From Bradyrhizobiaceae bacterium PARB1 (GTDB taxonomy: Bacteria; Pseudomonadota; Alphaproteobacteria; Rhizobiales; Xanthobacteraceae), in NCBI GenBank assembly GCA_002256345.1, contig NKIY01000019.1, positions 1 to 39,450 on the forward strand: a DNA stretch of 39,450 bases, read 5' to 3'. Shown piece after piece: positions 29,711-39,450 of this stretch (within the stretch, counting starts at the first letter, position 1; each line of letters begins with the position of its first letter). The position numbers were made by a program, and so were the translations under genes. The notes below the pieces were generated by a model. The model did no database searches, was not told where the DNA came from, and saw only the letters and a list, made by a program, of their open reading frames with translations.

Positions 29711-29902
29711 TTAGCGAATGCCGAGCAAGAAAGTCACAAGCAGGCGAATGATCTGATCTGCCGCGAAGAAGAAGATCGACGACAACGCCACCATCACGAA
29801 AACCATGATGGTGGTGATGGTCGTCTCACGGCGCGAAGGCCACGTGACCTTGTTGGTCTCGGTGCGCACTTCCTGCAGGAATTTGAACGGGCTGAACGCC
29901 AT
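29711..29902 (-). CDS. secE: Preprotein translocase subunit SecE
   Basis: SecE, the 63-aa single-helix clamp of the SecYEG channel. It has the short form usual outside Enterobacteria: an amphipathic segment FLQEVRTETNKVTWPSRRET, then one transmembrane helix (TIMVFVMVALSSIFFFAADQ). It is the first gene of the secE-nusG-rplK-rplA unit, with a promoter at about 30085-30113. Confidence 0.98.
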   Translation of the reverse strand: MAFSPFKFLQEVRTETNKVTWPSRRETTITTIMVFVMVALSSIFFFAADQIIRLLVTFLLGIR

Positions 29903-30084
29903 CGTTATTTCATCCGCATCCGTCGTCAGACGATTGAATAGGTTTCAGGAATCCGAACAGCCCTCTTGCGCCCGATCCATTGTCAAAGCGAACTTTGCCA
30001 AGGATGAGCCGCCAAGCGAGCTCGTTTGTTTGGAGATCGAAGCCGCGTCGGAAGTCCGTCAACCGGGCCGACAGCGAGTGGGGC

Positions 30085-30113
30085 TTTGTATGGCGGTGGC
30101 GCGAAAAGGTCAA
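30085..30113 (-). promoter_or_regulatory. Predicted secE-nusG-rplKA promoter
   Basis: Minus strand: -35 TTGACC (30113-30108), 17-nt spacer, -10 TACAAA (30090-30085). A TTGACA further downstream, near 29982, lacks a good -10. Confidence 0.65.
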
Positions 30114-30161
30114 GAACTCCAATGAGACCGAAGGGAACCGGGCGCCCCTCATCCACCGTCA

Positions 30162-30238
30162 TGGCCGGGCTTGTCCCGACCATCCACACCTTTGATTTTA
30201 TTGCGAAAAGACGCAGATGCCCGGGACAAGCCCGGGCA
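30162..30238. repeat. Long imperfect REP-type palindrome
   Basis: 23-nt arms at 30162-30184 and 30216-30238 pair at 20 of 23 positions (core GGGCTTGTCCCG versus CGGGACAAGCCC) around a 31-nt centre. Similar elements are scattered through Bradyrhizobium-type genomes. It lies at the SGNH gene 3' end, where it could block read-through into secE. Confidence 0.75.
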
Positions 30239-30257
30239 CAACGGAGCAAGAGGCGCG

Positions 30258-32375
30258 CTAGCGGCGATTGGGCACCAGCGTCCGGACATGACGAACGACG
30301 TGATCGGCCACAATGGCGTGCCCTTCGGCTGTCGGATGGACTGCCCCGCTATACATCGCCGCATAGACCGGCTGCAGGATATCGAACTGCGTGAATCCTG
30401 TCGCATGGACATTGGCGGTCAGGAACGCGTCATTGGGGGTCCGGAACAGGCGCCAGCGCGACGCATAAGGCAGATAGGCTGCCGGGGAATAAGGCGTGAA
30501 TTCTTCCTTGCCGAGCCACCGCCGCGGCATCGCCATGGCCTCACCGTCGGCCTGCGGCCGTCTCGGATCCCGCGCGCAAAGACCCCGCTTGGTGAATTCG
30601 CTCTGATGGTCGGTGATCAGCCGGAAGCCGGTTCCAGCCCCGGTCGCCAGCGCCGGACAACTGCCAGACCGTGCATTGGTGATGCAGGCGGTGCGGGCGA
30701 AGAAGTCGTTCAGGAAGCTCACCGTCTCGCCTAATCGCTCGCGCGACAGCGCCAGCTTCTTGTGAACGTCGAGGCCGAGCGTCGGCTGCGCGCCGCACAT
30801 GGCGCCGGTCTCATCGAACTGGATCGGCTCATAGGCGGTCTGCAGCACATTGGCCGGCTGCACGCCGAACCCGTCGCGCAATGCATCGCGCAACGCCACC
30901 ATGCGCTCGTCGAGCTGCTCCATATAGGCGCGCGACACCTGCGGCGAGAACCGGATCTGCTTGCCAAGCAGGCTCGCGATTGGTGCGAGGTCACCTGCGG
31001 TTTCGGTCATCGCATAGACCATCAGCGGCGAGAAGCCGACATCGTTGCCGCCGATGGACAGCAGCAACGTATCGATCGGCCGCTTACGCTCCGACGGCGC
31101 ACACCAGGCCTTTGACACTGGCGTATTCGAAACCTGTACGCTGCCGCTCGCATAGGTCGGCAGATTGTAGGTCATACGCTGCGTGCGGCCCTGCGGGCTC
31201 CTGCAAATCAGGTCGGCGAGTTGATCGAGCTGCGAACGAACCATAGGGTTGCCGGCACCTTCGCGCGACTTCTTCTCGAGGAAGAGCCCTTCGGTGATTT
31301 CGGCGCCCGTACAGGCCAGGCTGACCAGCGTCACCGAGCGATGCGGATCCTCCATTGCCATCTGAAGGCCGACACGGAATGGATAGCCGTATTGCGAGCG
31401 ATGGCAGTCGGGGCTGAGCCAGCGCGGATTGGCGGCGTTGAAGGCCTTTTCGAATTGCGCCGAAGCCAGCGGGAAATACAGTTCCTGCTCTTCGTCCGAC
31501 AATTTTCGCCGCGGCAGGTTCTTGTAGTCGAAGCTTCCTGCCGGAGCTGCCGGCGTCAATTTCTGCAGGGACTTGGTCGTGCTGCGCGTCGCCATCTCCT
31601 CACGCAGCAGGGTCGGATCGTAGACCATCTCGCGCACGGCGCTGAATGTCACCGGCACATCCGGATTGCTCTCGCCCGAGGCGAAGGAGTCGCCGAGCGC
31701 GACGATGAACAAGTCCTCGACGGCGATCAGTTCATTCAGCGTCCGGCCGCCGGGCAAAGCCACCTGCACCGATGCACCGGAGAGATTACGATCGACCGAG
31801 AATGGCAGGCGATTGATCTTCAGCGGCGAGGCGCAGGATTGCGTGCGGGTTTCAGCCTTGCTGCCGGGCCGCCGCGGCGTCCAGCTCCAGACGCAGTCGC
31901 CGGCGCCCGCCTCGGCGATCCGGTCGGGCGCAAGGCGGATCACCACCGTATGCGCATCCGGCAGCACATAGTCTTCCTTCGCGGTCCCCCACGAATAACG
32001 GCGATCGCATGTGGCGAGATAGCGGCCCTGCCGGCTGTCGTAGCAGACGGCGTCGATGGTCTGCGCCGCCCAGCCGAGGCGCGAACGGTGGTAGCCGGCG
32101 CGCGCGGTGTCGGCGCAACTGGTCAGGCTGGTCTTGTCGGTGCAATCGGGATCGTTCAGCCGCCGCTCGGTGCGCCACACGACATTGGCAGGCGGCGCGA
32201 TTTCGCTGCGAGCGACCGGGTAGCCGCGCTCATACATGGCGAAGGAAGCCGCATTCTTGAAGAAACGGAACGGGCTTTCGACCTGCCACAGCAAATCGGC
32301 AGCACGTGCGTCACGCCCGAAGGGCGACACCAGCAACGTCGTGGCCCCCACGACGAACGTCACAAGCAATTTCAT
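30258..32375 (-). CDS. Large secreted SGNH/GDSL-family hydrolase
   Basis: A 705-aa exported protein with a signal peptide (MKLLVTFVVGATTLLVS, cleavage near ARA-AD at residue 26). The first about 220 residues are a Cys-containing N-terminal domain of unknown kind. SGNH blocks follow: VALGDSFASGES with nucleophile S230, block II Gly in SLACTGAE (358), block III GGND (443-446), and HPTAEGH near the C-terminus (680-686). The usual Asp three residues before the block V His is absent (SGAVHP), so the enzyme may use a Ser-His dyad or an Asp from elsewhere. Esterase, lipase or polysaccharide deacylase activity are all possible. It is divergent from the diguanylate cyclase. Confidence 0.82.
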   Translation of the reverse strand: MKLLVTFVVGATTLLVSPFGRDARAADLLWQVESPFRFFKNAASFAMYERGYPVARSEIAPPANVVWRTERRLNDPDCTDKTSLTSCADTARAGYHRSRLGWAAQTIDAVCYDSRQGRYLATCDRRYSWGTAKEDYVLPDAHTVVIRLAPDRIAEAGAGDCVWSWTPRRPGSKAETRTQSCASPLKINRLPFSVDRNLSGASVQVALPGGRTLNELIAVEDLFIVALGDSFASGESNPDVPVTFSAVREMVYDPTLLREEMATRSTTKSLQKLTPAAPAGSFDYKNLPRRKLSDEEQELYFPLASAQFEKAFNAANPRWLSPDCHRSQYGYPFRVGLQMAMEDPHRSVTLVSLACTGAEITEGLFLEKKSREGAGNPMVRSQLDQLADLICRSPQGRTQRMTYNLPTYASGSVQVSNTPVSKAWCAPSERKRPIDTLLLSIGGNDVGFSPLMVYAMTETAGDLAPIASLLGKQIRFSPQVSRAYMEQLDERMVALRDALRDGFGVQPANVLQTAYEPIQFDETGAMCGAQPTLGLDVHKKLALSRERLGETVSFLNDFFARTACITNARSGSCPALATGAGTGFRLITDHQSEFTKRGLCARDPRRPQADGEAMAMPRRWLGKEEFTPYSPAAYLPYASRWRLFRTPNDAFLTANVHATGFTQFDILQPVYAAMYSGAVHPTAEGHAIVADHVVRHVRTLVPNRR

Positions 32376-32664
32376 TTTCAGTTTTCCGGATCAATCGGCA
32401 ACTGGTCTGTCGTTCCGACGGTAAATCAGGTTCACAGCCGCGACGGCCCGCCGCAGGGACGACCGCGCAATCCCCGCTGGCTCCGGTGCTTCTCTGATCG
32501 TGCTCCTATTGAAACGAATTGCGGACGACGCGGCGCAGGAACCATTAACCAGCCGGCCAATCCCATGTCCTTCTGCGCATTATCGCACCACCTCTGATTG
32601 ATGAAACGATCGCGTTAAACGATTTGTATGGGAGAGTCGGCGCGAGATCATTACGGTGGTGACC

Positions 32665-33819
32665 ATGCAGCCTGCCGCCAGTATCAGAACGGCTTCGGAC
32701 AAAAACGCGATCAGCGGCAGTGCTCCCGCTCAACCTGCGCACCGCGTCACGCAGCGCCGACCGGCCTACATCGCCCAGGCTGTCAGCTATGTCATCGATG
32801 GCGCCATCCTGTTTGCCTATGCCGGCATCGGCGTCACCACGGTCACCACCGGCCTCGTCTATCTCACGCTGCGGCTTGCCGTGGTCGGTGTGGCGTTCTT
32901 CCTGTCCGAGGCGCGCGTCACCGATCGCTTCAGAGATCACTATCTGTTCGTCCCGCTCAGCCTCGTGAGCATCACGATCCAGATCGGCGCGATCTATCTG
33001 GTGCCGCAGATCGGCTTCTATTTCATTGCCATCATCTTCGTTGTGCTCGGCTTCGGCGCGCTGCGCATGAGCGCCCGGCAGACCGGCATCGTCTGGGCCT
33101 ATGCCACGCTCGGCCTCGCCGTTCTCTTCCTCATGACCGACAGGCCGATCGGCATTCCCATGGCGGATGCGACGGAGCGTGCACTGGCGCTGGCCTGTTT
33201 CGTCAGCGCGCTCGCCCGCTGCGCCGGTGCCGGCCTCTACGGCTCATCGATGCGCGAACTTCTCTATCGTCGCAGCAACGACCTCGCCGCCGCCAATGCG
33301 CGGATCGAGGAACTGGCGCAGCTCGACGAACTCACCGGCGCGTATAACCGACGCTACATCATGAAATGTCTGGGCGACGAGATTGCCAGGGTCCAGCGCG
33401 GCGCGAGCTGTTGTGTCGCGCTGATCGATCTCGATCATTTCAAGCGCATCAACGACCGCTTCGGTCACCCGATCGGCGACGAAGTGCTGCGCACCTTCGC
33501 TATCACCATTTTTTCCAATATCCGCATGGTCGATAAACTCGGCCGCTATGGCGGCGAGGAGTTTCTGCTGGTTCTCCCTGAAACTCATGCGGATCAGGCG
33601 CTGCAGATCATCGAACGTCTGCGCACCGCCATCGAAGGGCTCGGCTGGCCGGCGATCTCACCGGACCTCACGCTCACCATCTCCGCAGGCCTTAGCGAGA
33701 TCGTCTCCAACGATACGCCGGAAGACTTGCTCGCGCGCGCCGACCGCGCGCTCTATCGCGCCAAGGATGCCGGCCGCAATCGCGTGCTCGCAGCCACGCA
33801 GCGGCGTAGGTTTGGCTGA
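32665..33819 (+). CDS. Membrane-bound diguanylate cyclase (GGDEF)
   Basis: Makes the second messenger c-di-GMP from GTP. The N-terminal half has about six membrane helices (from YIAQAVSYVIDGAILFAYAG to about residue 190), probably a sensor without a recognised domain. The C-terminal GGDEF domain begins at DELTGAYNRRY. The active site is GGEEF (296-300 from this start) and the inhibitory I-site RMVD (287-290) has the standard 5-residue spacing, so product feedback is expected. ATG at 32665 is used. GTG codons at 32656 and 32659 are alternatives, and no strong ribosome-binding site decides. The sequence context suggests a link to the nearby surface autotransporter. Confidence 0.92.
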   Translation: MQPAASIRTASDKNAISGSAPAQPAHRVTQRRPAYIAQAVSYVIDGAILFAYAGIGVTTVTTGLVYLTLRLAVVGVAFFLSEARVTDRFRDHYLFVPLSLVSITIQIGAIYLVPQIGFYFIAIIFVVLGFGALRMSARQTGIVWAYATLGLAVLFLMTDRPIGIPMADATERALALACFVSALARCAGAGLYGSSMRELLYRRSNDLAAANARIEELAQLDELTGAYNRRYIMKCLGDEIARVQRGASCCVALIDLDHFKRINDRFGHPIGDEVLRTFAITIFSNIRMVDKLGRYGGEEFLLVLPETHADQALQIIERLRTAIEGLGWPAISPDLTLTISAGLSEIVSNDTPEDLLARADRALYRAKDAGRNRVLAATQRRRFG

Positions 33820-33867
33820 GGAACACAACCGTTCAGAAAAGCTGCGCTGCGGACGGGCGTGCTTGCG

Positions 33868-33987
33868 TCAATGATATTCGTGCGGATCGTCGAGCGACAC
33901 CCACACGGCCGCCAGCAGCGATGCACCCAGAATAGGGACAAGACAGAGCCCAAGTCCGGCCCAGATGACGATCAATGCCGTGGTCAT
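33868..33987 (-). CDS. Small single-helix membrane protein, 39 aa
   Basis: A short frame starting MTTALIVIWAGLGLCLVP with one clear membrane helix (about residues 4-30) and a polar acidic/His end (SLDDPHEYH). ATG at 33987 has GGGAG 8 nt upstream. A longer in-frame start lacks such a site. No family is recognised. It lies between the diguanylate cyclase, which it faces, and the autotransporter, which is on the same strand upstream. Confidence 0.55.
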   Translation of the reverse strand: MTTALIVIWAGLGLCLVPILGASLLAAVWVSLDDPHEYH

Positions 33988-34052
33988 GGTCGTCGCTCCC
34001 GCATGATTTGCAGGGAGTTTGAGCGATACACAGCATAATGTGTTAACGACGC

Positions 34053-34074
34053 ATACGTGCCTACCGGCACGTAT
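34053..34074. terminator. Hairpin downstream of the autotransporter
   Basis: Perfect 9-bp arms ATACGTGCC/GGCACGTAT with loop TACC, 45 nt past the autotransporter stop. No T tract. It could be a terminator or a regulatory site for the small membrane-protein gene. Confidence 0.4.
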
Positions 34075-34118
34075 CGTCATTCTTCGTTGAGGTTAAAGCG
34101 CGCGGATATTGCGTGCAG

Positions 34119-37100
34119 TTACCACGCGTAGCGCACCACGCCCCTGCCGGCATAGCTCTTCGTCACATCCGAGAATTCGCCTTCGAAGGTCCCGGCAACG
34201 GACCAGCCGTTCATCCACTTGAGTTCGGCCGAGGCGGTGGTCAGTGCGGCGTTGCGCGCAAGTGCTGCGCCGTTCACCACGAAACTCGCACCGGGCAACG
34301 TTTGAAAGGTCGCGGTAGCGGAGCGCTCGGTGTCGAAGTCATGCGCCCAGGCCGCGCGGCCGCGCAGTGTCAGGATCGCATCGTTGACGGCGAAAGACTT
34401 GTCGCTGCGCAGGCCAAGCTCGCTGCGCATCGCGGTGACGGTCTTGCCACCATAGGTCAACGCGAAAGTGTTGCTGCCGGCAACAACGCTTTCCGCATAG
34501 GACGGCAAGTCGAATGCCGTCACCTGCATTGCGCCATAAGGCGTGAGGCCGATGCCGCCGATCCACGGCATCGCGAAGCGGTTACCGACTTCGACACGGC
34601 CCGAATAGCTGCTCGCATTGAAGTTGGCGCGCAGCTGATCGAAGCCGGCGAGTGTGACCGTGCGATCCGTGGTGATGTCCTGCCAGCCATAGGCAGCGGC
34701 GGCACTCACATAGACTGAGCCTACCATGTGCCGAACGAAACCACCGACCTGGAACAAGTCCGAGCGGCCGGTGCCTCCGCCGTTCACCGAGAAATTGGTG
34801 CCGCCGCCAGCCATCGCGATGCCGGCCACCGTGAACGGCGAGAACCAGTAGTCAGCGCCGACCGCCATGCCATAGATGCTCGACTTGCTGTTGCTCGTGC
34901 CTGCCGCCGCATTGCCGTCCGTCGTCTGCGATCCGCCGAAACCGGCGGCCCAGACATTCCAGCGCTCCTGCGGCGCAAGGACGGGTGCCTTGCGATGCAT
35001 CGATGCGAAGGCATCGGTCGGCGCGCGCTTCGGCGCATAGGCCATCGCCTGATCGGCGTAAGGCATTGCGCCCGGCGCGCCCTCACCACGTCCGGCGGCG
35101 AAGGGATCGGTCATCTGCATCATGAAGATGTTCGCGACGTCGAAGCTGGTCTGCTGGCTGCCCGGTGCCAGCTCGCCCGACACCTGCGACAGGCCTTTCG
35201 CATCGAGCGCGCCGAACACCAGCGGAATGCCGCCGGTGCGGTTGAAGAAGTCCGTCAGCGCACGACCGACATTGCCCTGGTTGCCCGTGAGCGATGCATA
35301 GGACGGCGAGTTCGGCCCCGGCGCGGGATTGGGGCCCGGCGCCGGCGTGAAGTCCAGCGTCAGGTCGAGATAAGCGTTCTTTGCATCATAGCTCAGGCCC
35401 GATTTGAAATTCGACGGCAGGTTCGTGTTGACCGGCCCACCGAACTTCCCGCTCACGCCGCCTTGCGCATTGAGGATGGTGTATTGCTTCTCGACATAGC
35501 TGCCGGCCGCGAAATTCGCATTCACCGTTGCGCCGCCGAGCGTTGCCGTGCCGGTGACATTCACACGATCCGCATTATTAGGGGACACCTCGACCATGTA
35601 GGTCGATGCCGAGGTGAAGGACAGATTGCCCTGCACGTTGAGCGTGCCGATGGAATTGCCCGGCGCCAGCGTGCCGCCATTGATGGTGGTGTTGCCGACA
35701 AAGCCGTTGCCACCGAGTGTGCCACCGGAGTTCACCGTGGTCATCGACGACGATGCGATCGAACCGTTGACACTCAAGGTGCCGCCGTCGACCGTCGTGG
35801 CGCCGGTGTAGGTGTTGTTGCCCGACAGCGTGAAGGTGCCGGTGCCGGTCTTGGTCAGCCTGCCGATCCCGTTCATTTCGCTGATCACGCCGGCGAAGTT
35901 CGTCGATGTGTTGTCGCCGCCGGTCGTCAGCATGGTCGTGTCTGAAGGCAATGCGCCGTAGAAAAAGAGTCCCCCCGTTCCTGCGAGCGAACCGATGGTT
36001 TCACCGCCATAGACACCGAAGCGGCCCGCCGCATTGACGACGACGGCACCCGTATCCGCAATTGCACTGCCGCCGGCAACAGCAAGCGTCCCCGCATTGA
36101 TGGTGGTAACGCCCGTATAGGTGTTGGTGCCGGTGAACCCCAGCATGCCCGTGCCCTGTTTGGTCACGGTGCCAGTGCCGGAGATCGTGCCGCTGAAGTC
36201 TGCGGTGTCGGACCGGCTGAACACGAGCGCGGCATTGTTGGTCACGTTGCCGCTAATCGATCCTGTCGTGCCGCCATTGCCGACCTGCAGCGTGCCCGCC
36301 GTGATCGTCGTGCCGCCGGAATAGTTGCTGTTGGCGGTGAGGATCGTCGTTCCGTTGCCGGCCTGATTGACCGCACCGGTGCCGGAGATCGTGCCGGCAA
36401 ATGTCACGCTATCGGACCGGTTGAACGCCAGCGTCGCATTGTTGGTGACATTGCCGGTGATGGAGCCCGCGGTGCCGCCCGCGCCGATCTGCAGCGTGCC
36501 TGACGTGATCGTGGTGCCGCCGGAATAAGTGTTGCCGCCAGTCAGCGTCAGCGTGCCGATGCCGTTCTGGATCACACTGCCAGTGCCCGTGATGACATTC
36601 GCCAGCGTGACAGCCGCGCCCTGATCGAACTTTAGCGTCCCCGCACCATCGATCGCGACATTGCCGGTCAGACCGCCGGTGCCGGACAAGGTCAGCGTGT
36701 TTGCGCCGCCAGTGAAGGTGATGGCATTGGCGCGCGTAACGCCATCTCCCGAAAGGCCACCGGAGATGGTGCCGCCCGTATTGTCGATCATGAGAGAAGC
36801 TCCCACCACGCCAGCGCCGCCTGCGCCGGCAGATCCAGCACCAATACCGTTGCGTAAACCACCGTTGCCGCCACGAATGGTGCCCGAGTTCGTCAATCCG
36901 CTGCCCGATGCGGAAAAAGACACGCCGACACCGCCGGCGCCGCCATTGCTATTGATGAAACTGGAGCCGCCACTACCGCCGTTGCCGCCGGCGATTGTGC
37001 CCTCATTGATCAGCGAGCCCATATTGGAAAATGATACGCCGCCGCCGCCACCACCGCCGGTGCCGGCACCGCCTACCGAGCTGCCGCCGCCGCCGCTGCC

Positions 37101-37652
37101 CCCGTTACCGCCCGTGATCCCGGCCAAATTGGTCAGCGGGTCCATGCCGGACAACAACAGGCCGATGCCGCCGGCTCCACCACCGGCACCCGAGCCGTTA
37201 GTGGTGGCCGCGCTGCCCCCGTTGCCACCGGCGCCCCCCGTAATGTCACTTGTGTTCGGGACGGGAGCACTGATGACGATGGCGCCGGCGCCACCGGCGT
37301 AACCACCTGTTGGATTGACCGGTGGAGCCATGGTGCCATTAGTGCCATCGTCACCCCGCCCGCCCGTGACCGGGCCGGGCAGCGGAAGCGTCGCCCCGCT
37401 CGCGCCGGGCAGACCGTCCGCAGCCACCGCCTGTCGCACCAGCGCCGGTGCCGACAGCGCCGTCGCCGCCAGGAGCAGTGCGCTTGCCGTGCTCCGCAGA
37501 TACGCCCGGGGGGGCGATGATCGCACGCTTGACGGAATACGGCGCTCGGTTCGAGCGGAATACACGTTAGCGACAGCGACACAGGTCACGTCAAACCGCG
37601 ATGACGACATCAAAGGCATTCCCAGCAATTGCACCGACAGCGCTGTCGGCAT
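34119..37652 (-). CDS. Type V autotransporter with Gly-rich and beta-strand repeat passenger
   Basis: A 1177-aa outer-membrane autotransporter. The extended signal region has its hydrophobic core at about 56-72 and ends near AVA-AD (77). Passenger: about 40-residue Gly-rich repeats (137-294), then autotransporter-associated beta-strand repeats such as [20 protein letters not shown], including two near-identical 68-aa units. The C-terminal about 285 residues form the beta-barrel (from [12 protein letters not shown]), ending with the typical aromatic VVRYAW. The true start may be the ATG at 37610 (MSSSRF), which has GGGA upstream. It is probably a surface adhesin or biofilm protein. The upstream neighbour is tRNA-Trp. 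Confidence 0.9.
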   Translation of the reverse strand: MPTALSVQLLGMPLMSSSRFDVTCVAVANVYSARTERRIPSSVRSSPPRAYLRSTASALLLAATALSAPALVRQAVAADGLPGASGATLPLPGPVTGGRGDDGTNGTMAPPVNPTGGYAGGAGAIVISAPVPNTSDITGGAGGNGGSAATTNGSGAGGGAGGIGLLLSGMDPLTNLAGITGGNGGSGGGGSSVGGAGTGGGGGGGVSFSNMGSLINEGTIAGGNGGSGGSSFINSNGGAGGVGVSFSASGSGLTNSGTIRGGNGGLRNGIGAGSAGAGGAGVVGASLMIDNTGGTISGGLSGDGVTRANAITFTGGANTLTLSGTGGLTGNVAIDGAGTLKFDQGAAVTLANVITGTGSVIQNGIGTLTLTGGNTYSGGTTITSGTLQIGAGGTAGSITGNVTNNATLAFNRSDSVTFAGTISGTGAVNQAGNGTTILTANSNYSGGTTITAGTLQVGNGGTTGSISGNVTNNAALVFSRSDTADFSGTISGTGTVTKQGTGMLGFTGTNTYTGVTTINAGTLAVAGGSAIADTGAVVVNAAGRFGVYGGETIGSLAGTGGLFFYGALPSDTTMLTTGGDNTSTNFAGVISEMNGIGRLTKTGTGTFTLSGNNTYTGATTVDGGTLSVNGSIASSSMTTVNSGGTLGGNGFVGNTTINGGTLAPGNSIGTLNVQGNLSFTSASTYMVEVSPNNADRVNVTGTATLGGATVNANFAAGSYVEKQYTILNAQGGVSGKFGGPVNTNLPSNFKSGLSYDAKNAYLDLTLDFTPAPGPNPAPGPNSPSYASLTGNQGNVGRALTDFFNRTGGIPLVFGALDAKGLSQVSGELAPGSQQTSFDVANIFMMQMTDPFAAGRGEGAPGAMPYADQAMAYAPKRAPTDAFASMHRKAPVLAPQERWNVWAAGFGGSQTTDGNAAAGTSNSKSSIYGMAVGADYWFSPFTVAGIAMAGGGTNFSVNGGGTGRSDLFQVGGFVRHMVGSVYVSAAAAYGWQDITTDRTVTLAGFDQLRANFNASSYSGRVEVGNRFAMPWIGGIGLTPYGAMQVTAFDLPSYAESVVAGSNTFALTYGGKTVTAMRSELGLRSDKSFAVNDAILTLRGRAAWAHDFDTERSATATFQTLPGASFVVNGAALARNAALTTASAELKWMNGWSVAGTFEGEFSDVTKSYAGRGVVRYAW
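36130..36545. repeat. Two near-identical 204-bp repeat units in the passenger
   Basis: The segment starting GAGATCGTGC at 36181 recurs at 36385, exactly 204 bp (68 codons) later, with high similarity. Each unit encodes a beta-strand repeat ending GTISGTG. It is a likely site of recombination or length variation. Confidence 0.75.
36771..37244. repeat. Tandem Gly-rich repeats in the passenger N-terminus
   Basis: About four degenerate units of 36-42 codons with the pattern I-x-GGNGGSGG, a Gly-rich run, VSFS, then LxNxGT. They cover residues 137-294 of the autotransporter. Confidence 0.7.
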
Positions 37653-38022
37653 TCCAGTCGCGTAGGCGATCGCCTGCGCGCAGTGTCCGGAATGAGCGAT
37701 GTCAGATCAGGCTGGTGCGAAACTCGCGTGGCTTTTCGCGCTTCCCCGCCTCGGTCTCATACCGAACACACTTTCGCCACGCTTCAACGATTCGTGCGTG
37801 AGGTACAATGTGACCGGAAGCCATTTTGGGCGGCACAGCTGGTTTAGGGACGGGTGAGGCAATGAGGTAACAAGGTAGAGAGCGCGATCTTCAACCATCA
37901 ATGACAGTCGCGAAGGATCGGCGCGGCGAAGCGCTCAGGAGCAGGCGGACGCCAATGACGCGGCATCCGGCAAGCGGGCGCAGATGCGTGTCAAAACCTG
38001 TTGGAACAAGGTCTTTGAAAAA
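37653..38022. other. Region between tRNA-Trp and the autotransporter
   Basis: 370 nt. No gene, terminator or clear promoter is visible. A plus-strand frame through the tRNA is an artefact. The autotransporter promoter should lie here but cannot be placed with confidence. Confidence 0.5.
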
Positions 38023-38098
38023 TGGCAGGGGCGGTAGGGCTCGAACCTACGACAACCGGTTTTGGAGACCGGTACTCTACCAACTGAGCTACACCCCT
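38023..38098 (-). tRNA. tRNA-Trp (anticodon CCA)
   Basis: 76 nt with an encoded 3' CCA. The acceptor stem AGGGGTG pairs with CGCCCCT (one G-T pair), discriminator G. The anticodon stem-loop CCGGT-CTCCAAA-ACCGG gives anticodon CCA. The T-arm is GTAGG-TTCGAGC-CCTAC. It lies downstream of tuf, as in the common tuf-trpT-secE order, but secE is 8.1 kb away here. Confidence 0.97.
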
Positions 38099-38213
38099 AC
38101 AGAACCGCGCCATTGGAGTTCATTGGCACCGGTTCGGGCCGTTTGAAGCACATCGCGCGCCTGATTTGCAAGAGCCGTTGTGCATGCATCCGGAACAAAT
38201 CACGTCCGGAATC

Positions 38214-38247
38214 AAAACGGCGGGCAAGGGAGCTCCCCTGCCCGCCG
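38214..38247 (-). terminator. Intrinsic terminator after tuf
   Basis: Arms CGGCGGGCA (38218-38226) and TGCCCGCCG (38239-38247), with an inner GGGAGCTCCC extension and one mismatch. The transcript strand continues TTTTGATT. It lies 13 nt past the tuf stop and separates tuf from tRNA-Trp. Confidence 0.88.
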
Positions 38248-38259
38248 CCTGTATCGATA

Positions 38260-39450
<1,191 letters not shown>

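Larger units (their letters stand above)
29903..30257. other. secE leader, promoter and palindrome region
   Basis: 355 nt with no gene. It holds the secE promoter (30085-30113), about 176 nt of leader, and a long imperfect palindrome next to the SGNH hydrolase stop. Confidence 0.7.

Noticed and set aside
30200-38098. Genomic island integrated at tRNA-Trp
   Set aside because: No integrase, and no second copy of the tRNA 3' end is seen near secE.
37901-38146. 81-aa plus-strand frame containing GRARTYDNRFWRP
   Set aside because: Translation of the tRNA-Trp antisense strand; a well-known annotation artefact.

Overview
The window looks like chromosomal DNA of an alphaproteobacterium of the Bradyrhizobium/Rhodopseudomonas group (Nitrobacteraceae). 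This rests on high GC, the ribosomal and RNA-polymerase protein sequences, TTGAC-type promoters with loose -10 boxes, and intergenic palindromes of the kind common there. Nearly everything lies on the minus strand, so transcription mostly runs from high to low coordinates. The first and last 127 bases are identical and are the 5' end of two tuf genes. The contig therefore most likely begins and ends inside an assembly repeat and should not be read as a circular plasmid.

In transcription order, the backbone is the classic translation/transcription cluster: tuf, tRNA-Trp, secE, nusG, rplK, rplA, rplJ, rplL, rpoB, rpoC, rpsL, rpsG, fusA, tuf. Three accessory blocks split it. Block A (30258-37652, between tRNA-Trp and secE) holds a Gly-rich autotransporter, a 39-aa membrane protein, a membrane diguanylate cyclase and a large secreted SGNH hydrolase. 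Block B (20163-27826, between rplA and rplJ) holds a hydroxyacid dehydrogenase/AraC/VOC operon, an ECF sigma/anti-sigma pair with a divergent secreted DUF4394 protein, and a periplasmic molybdopterin oxidoreductase operon with a Tat signal and a dihaem cytochrome. Block C (3823-9417, between rpoC and rpsL) holds a flavin-oxidase/methyltransferase fusion, an ABC exporter with acidic ends, and a divergent TetR/RidA pair.

Backbone segments keep their own signals. There are good promoters ahead of rpsL (about 400-nt leader) and secE, and intrinsic terminators after tuf, rplA and rpoC. These insulate housekeeping genes from the accessory blocks.

The strongest unexplained signals are regulatory. 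They are: a 43-bp perfectly symmetric dyad between the ECF sigma gene and DUF4394 that reads as the same -35/-10-like pair in both directions; an 18-bp inverted repeat with one copy in the rplJ leader and the other 3 bp before the rplL ribosome-binding site; three regularly spaced TetR-type operators; and a dyad centred on the -35 box of the str promoter. The most unusual protein is the 686-aa oxidase/methyltransferase fusion. No CRISPR array, transposase, integrase or phage gene was seen.
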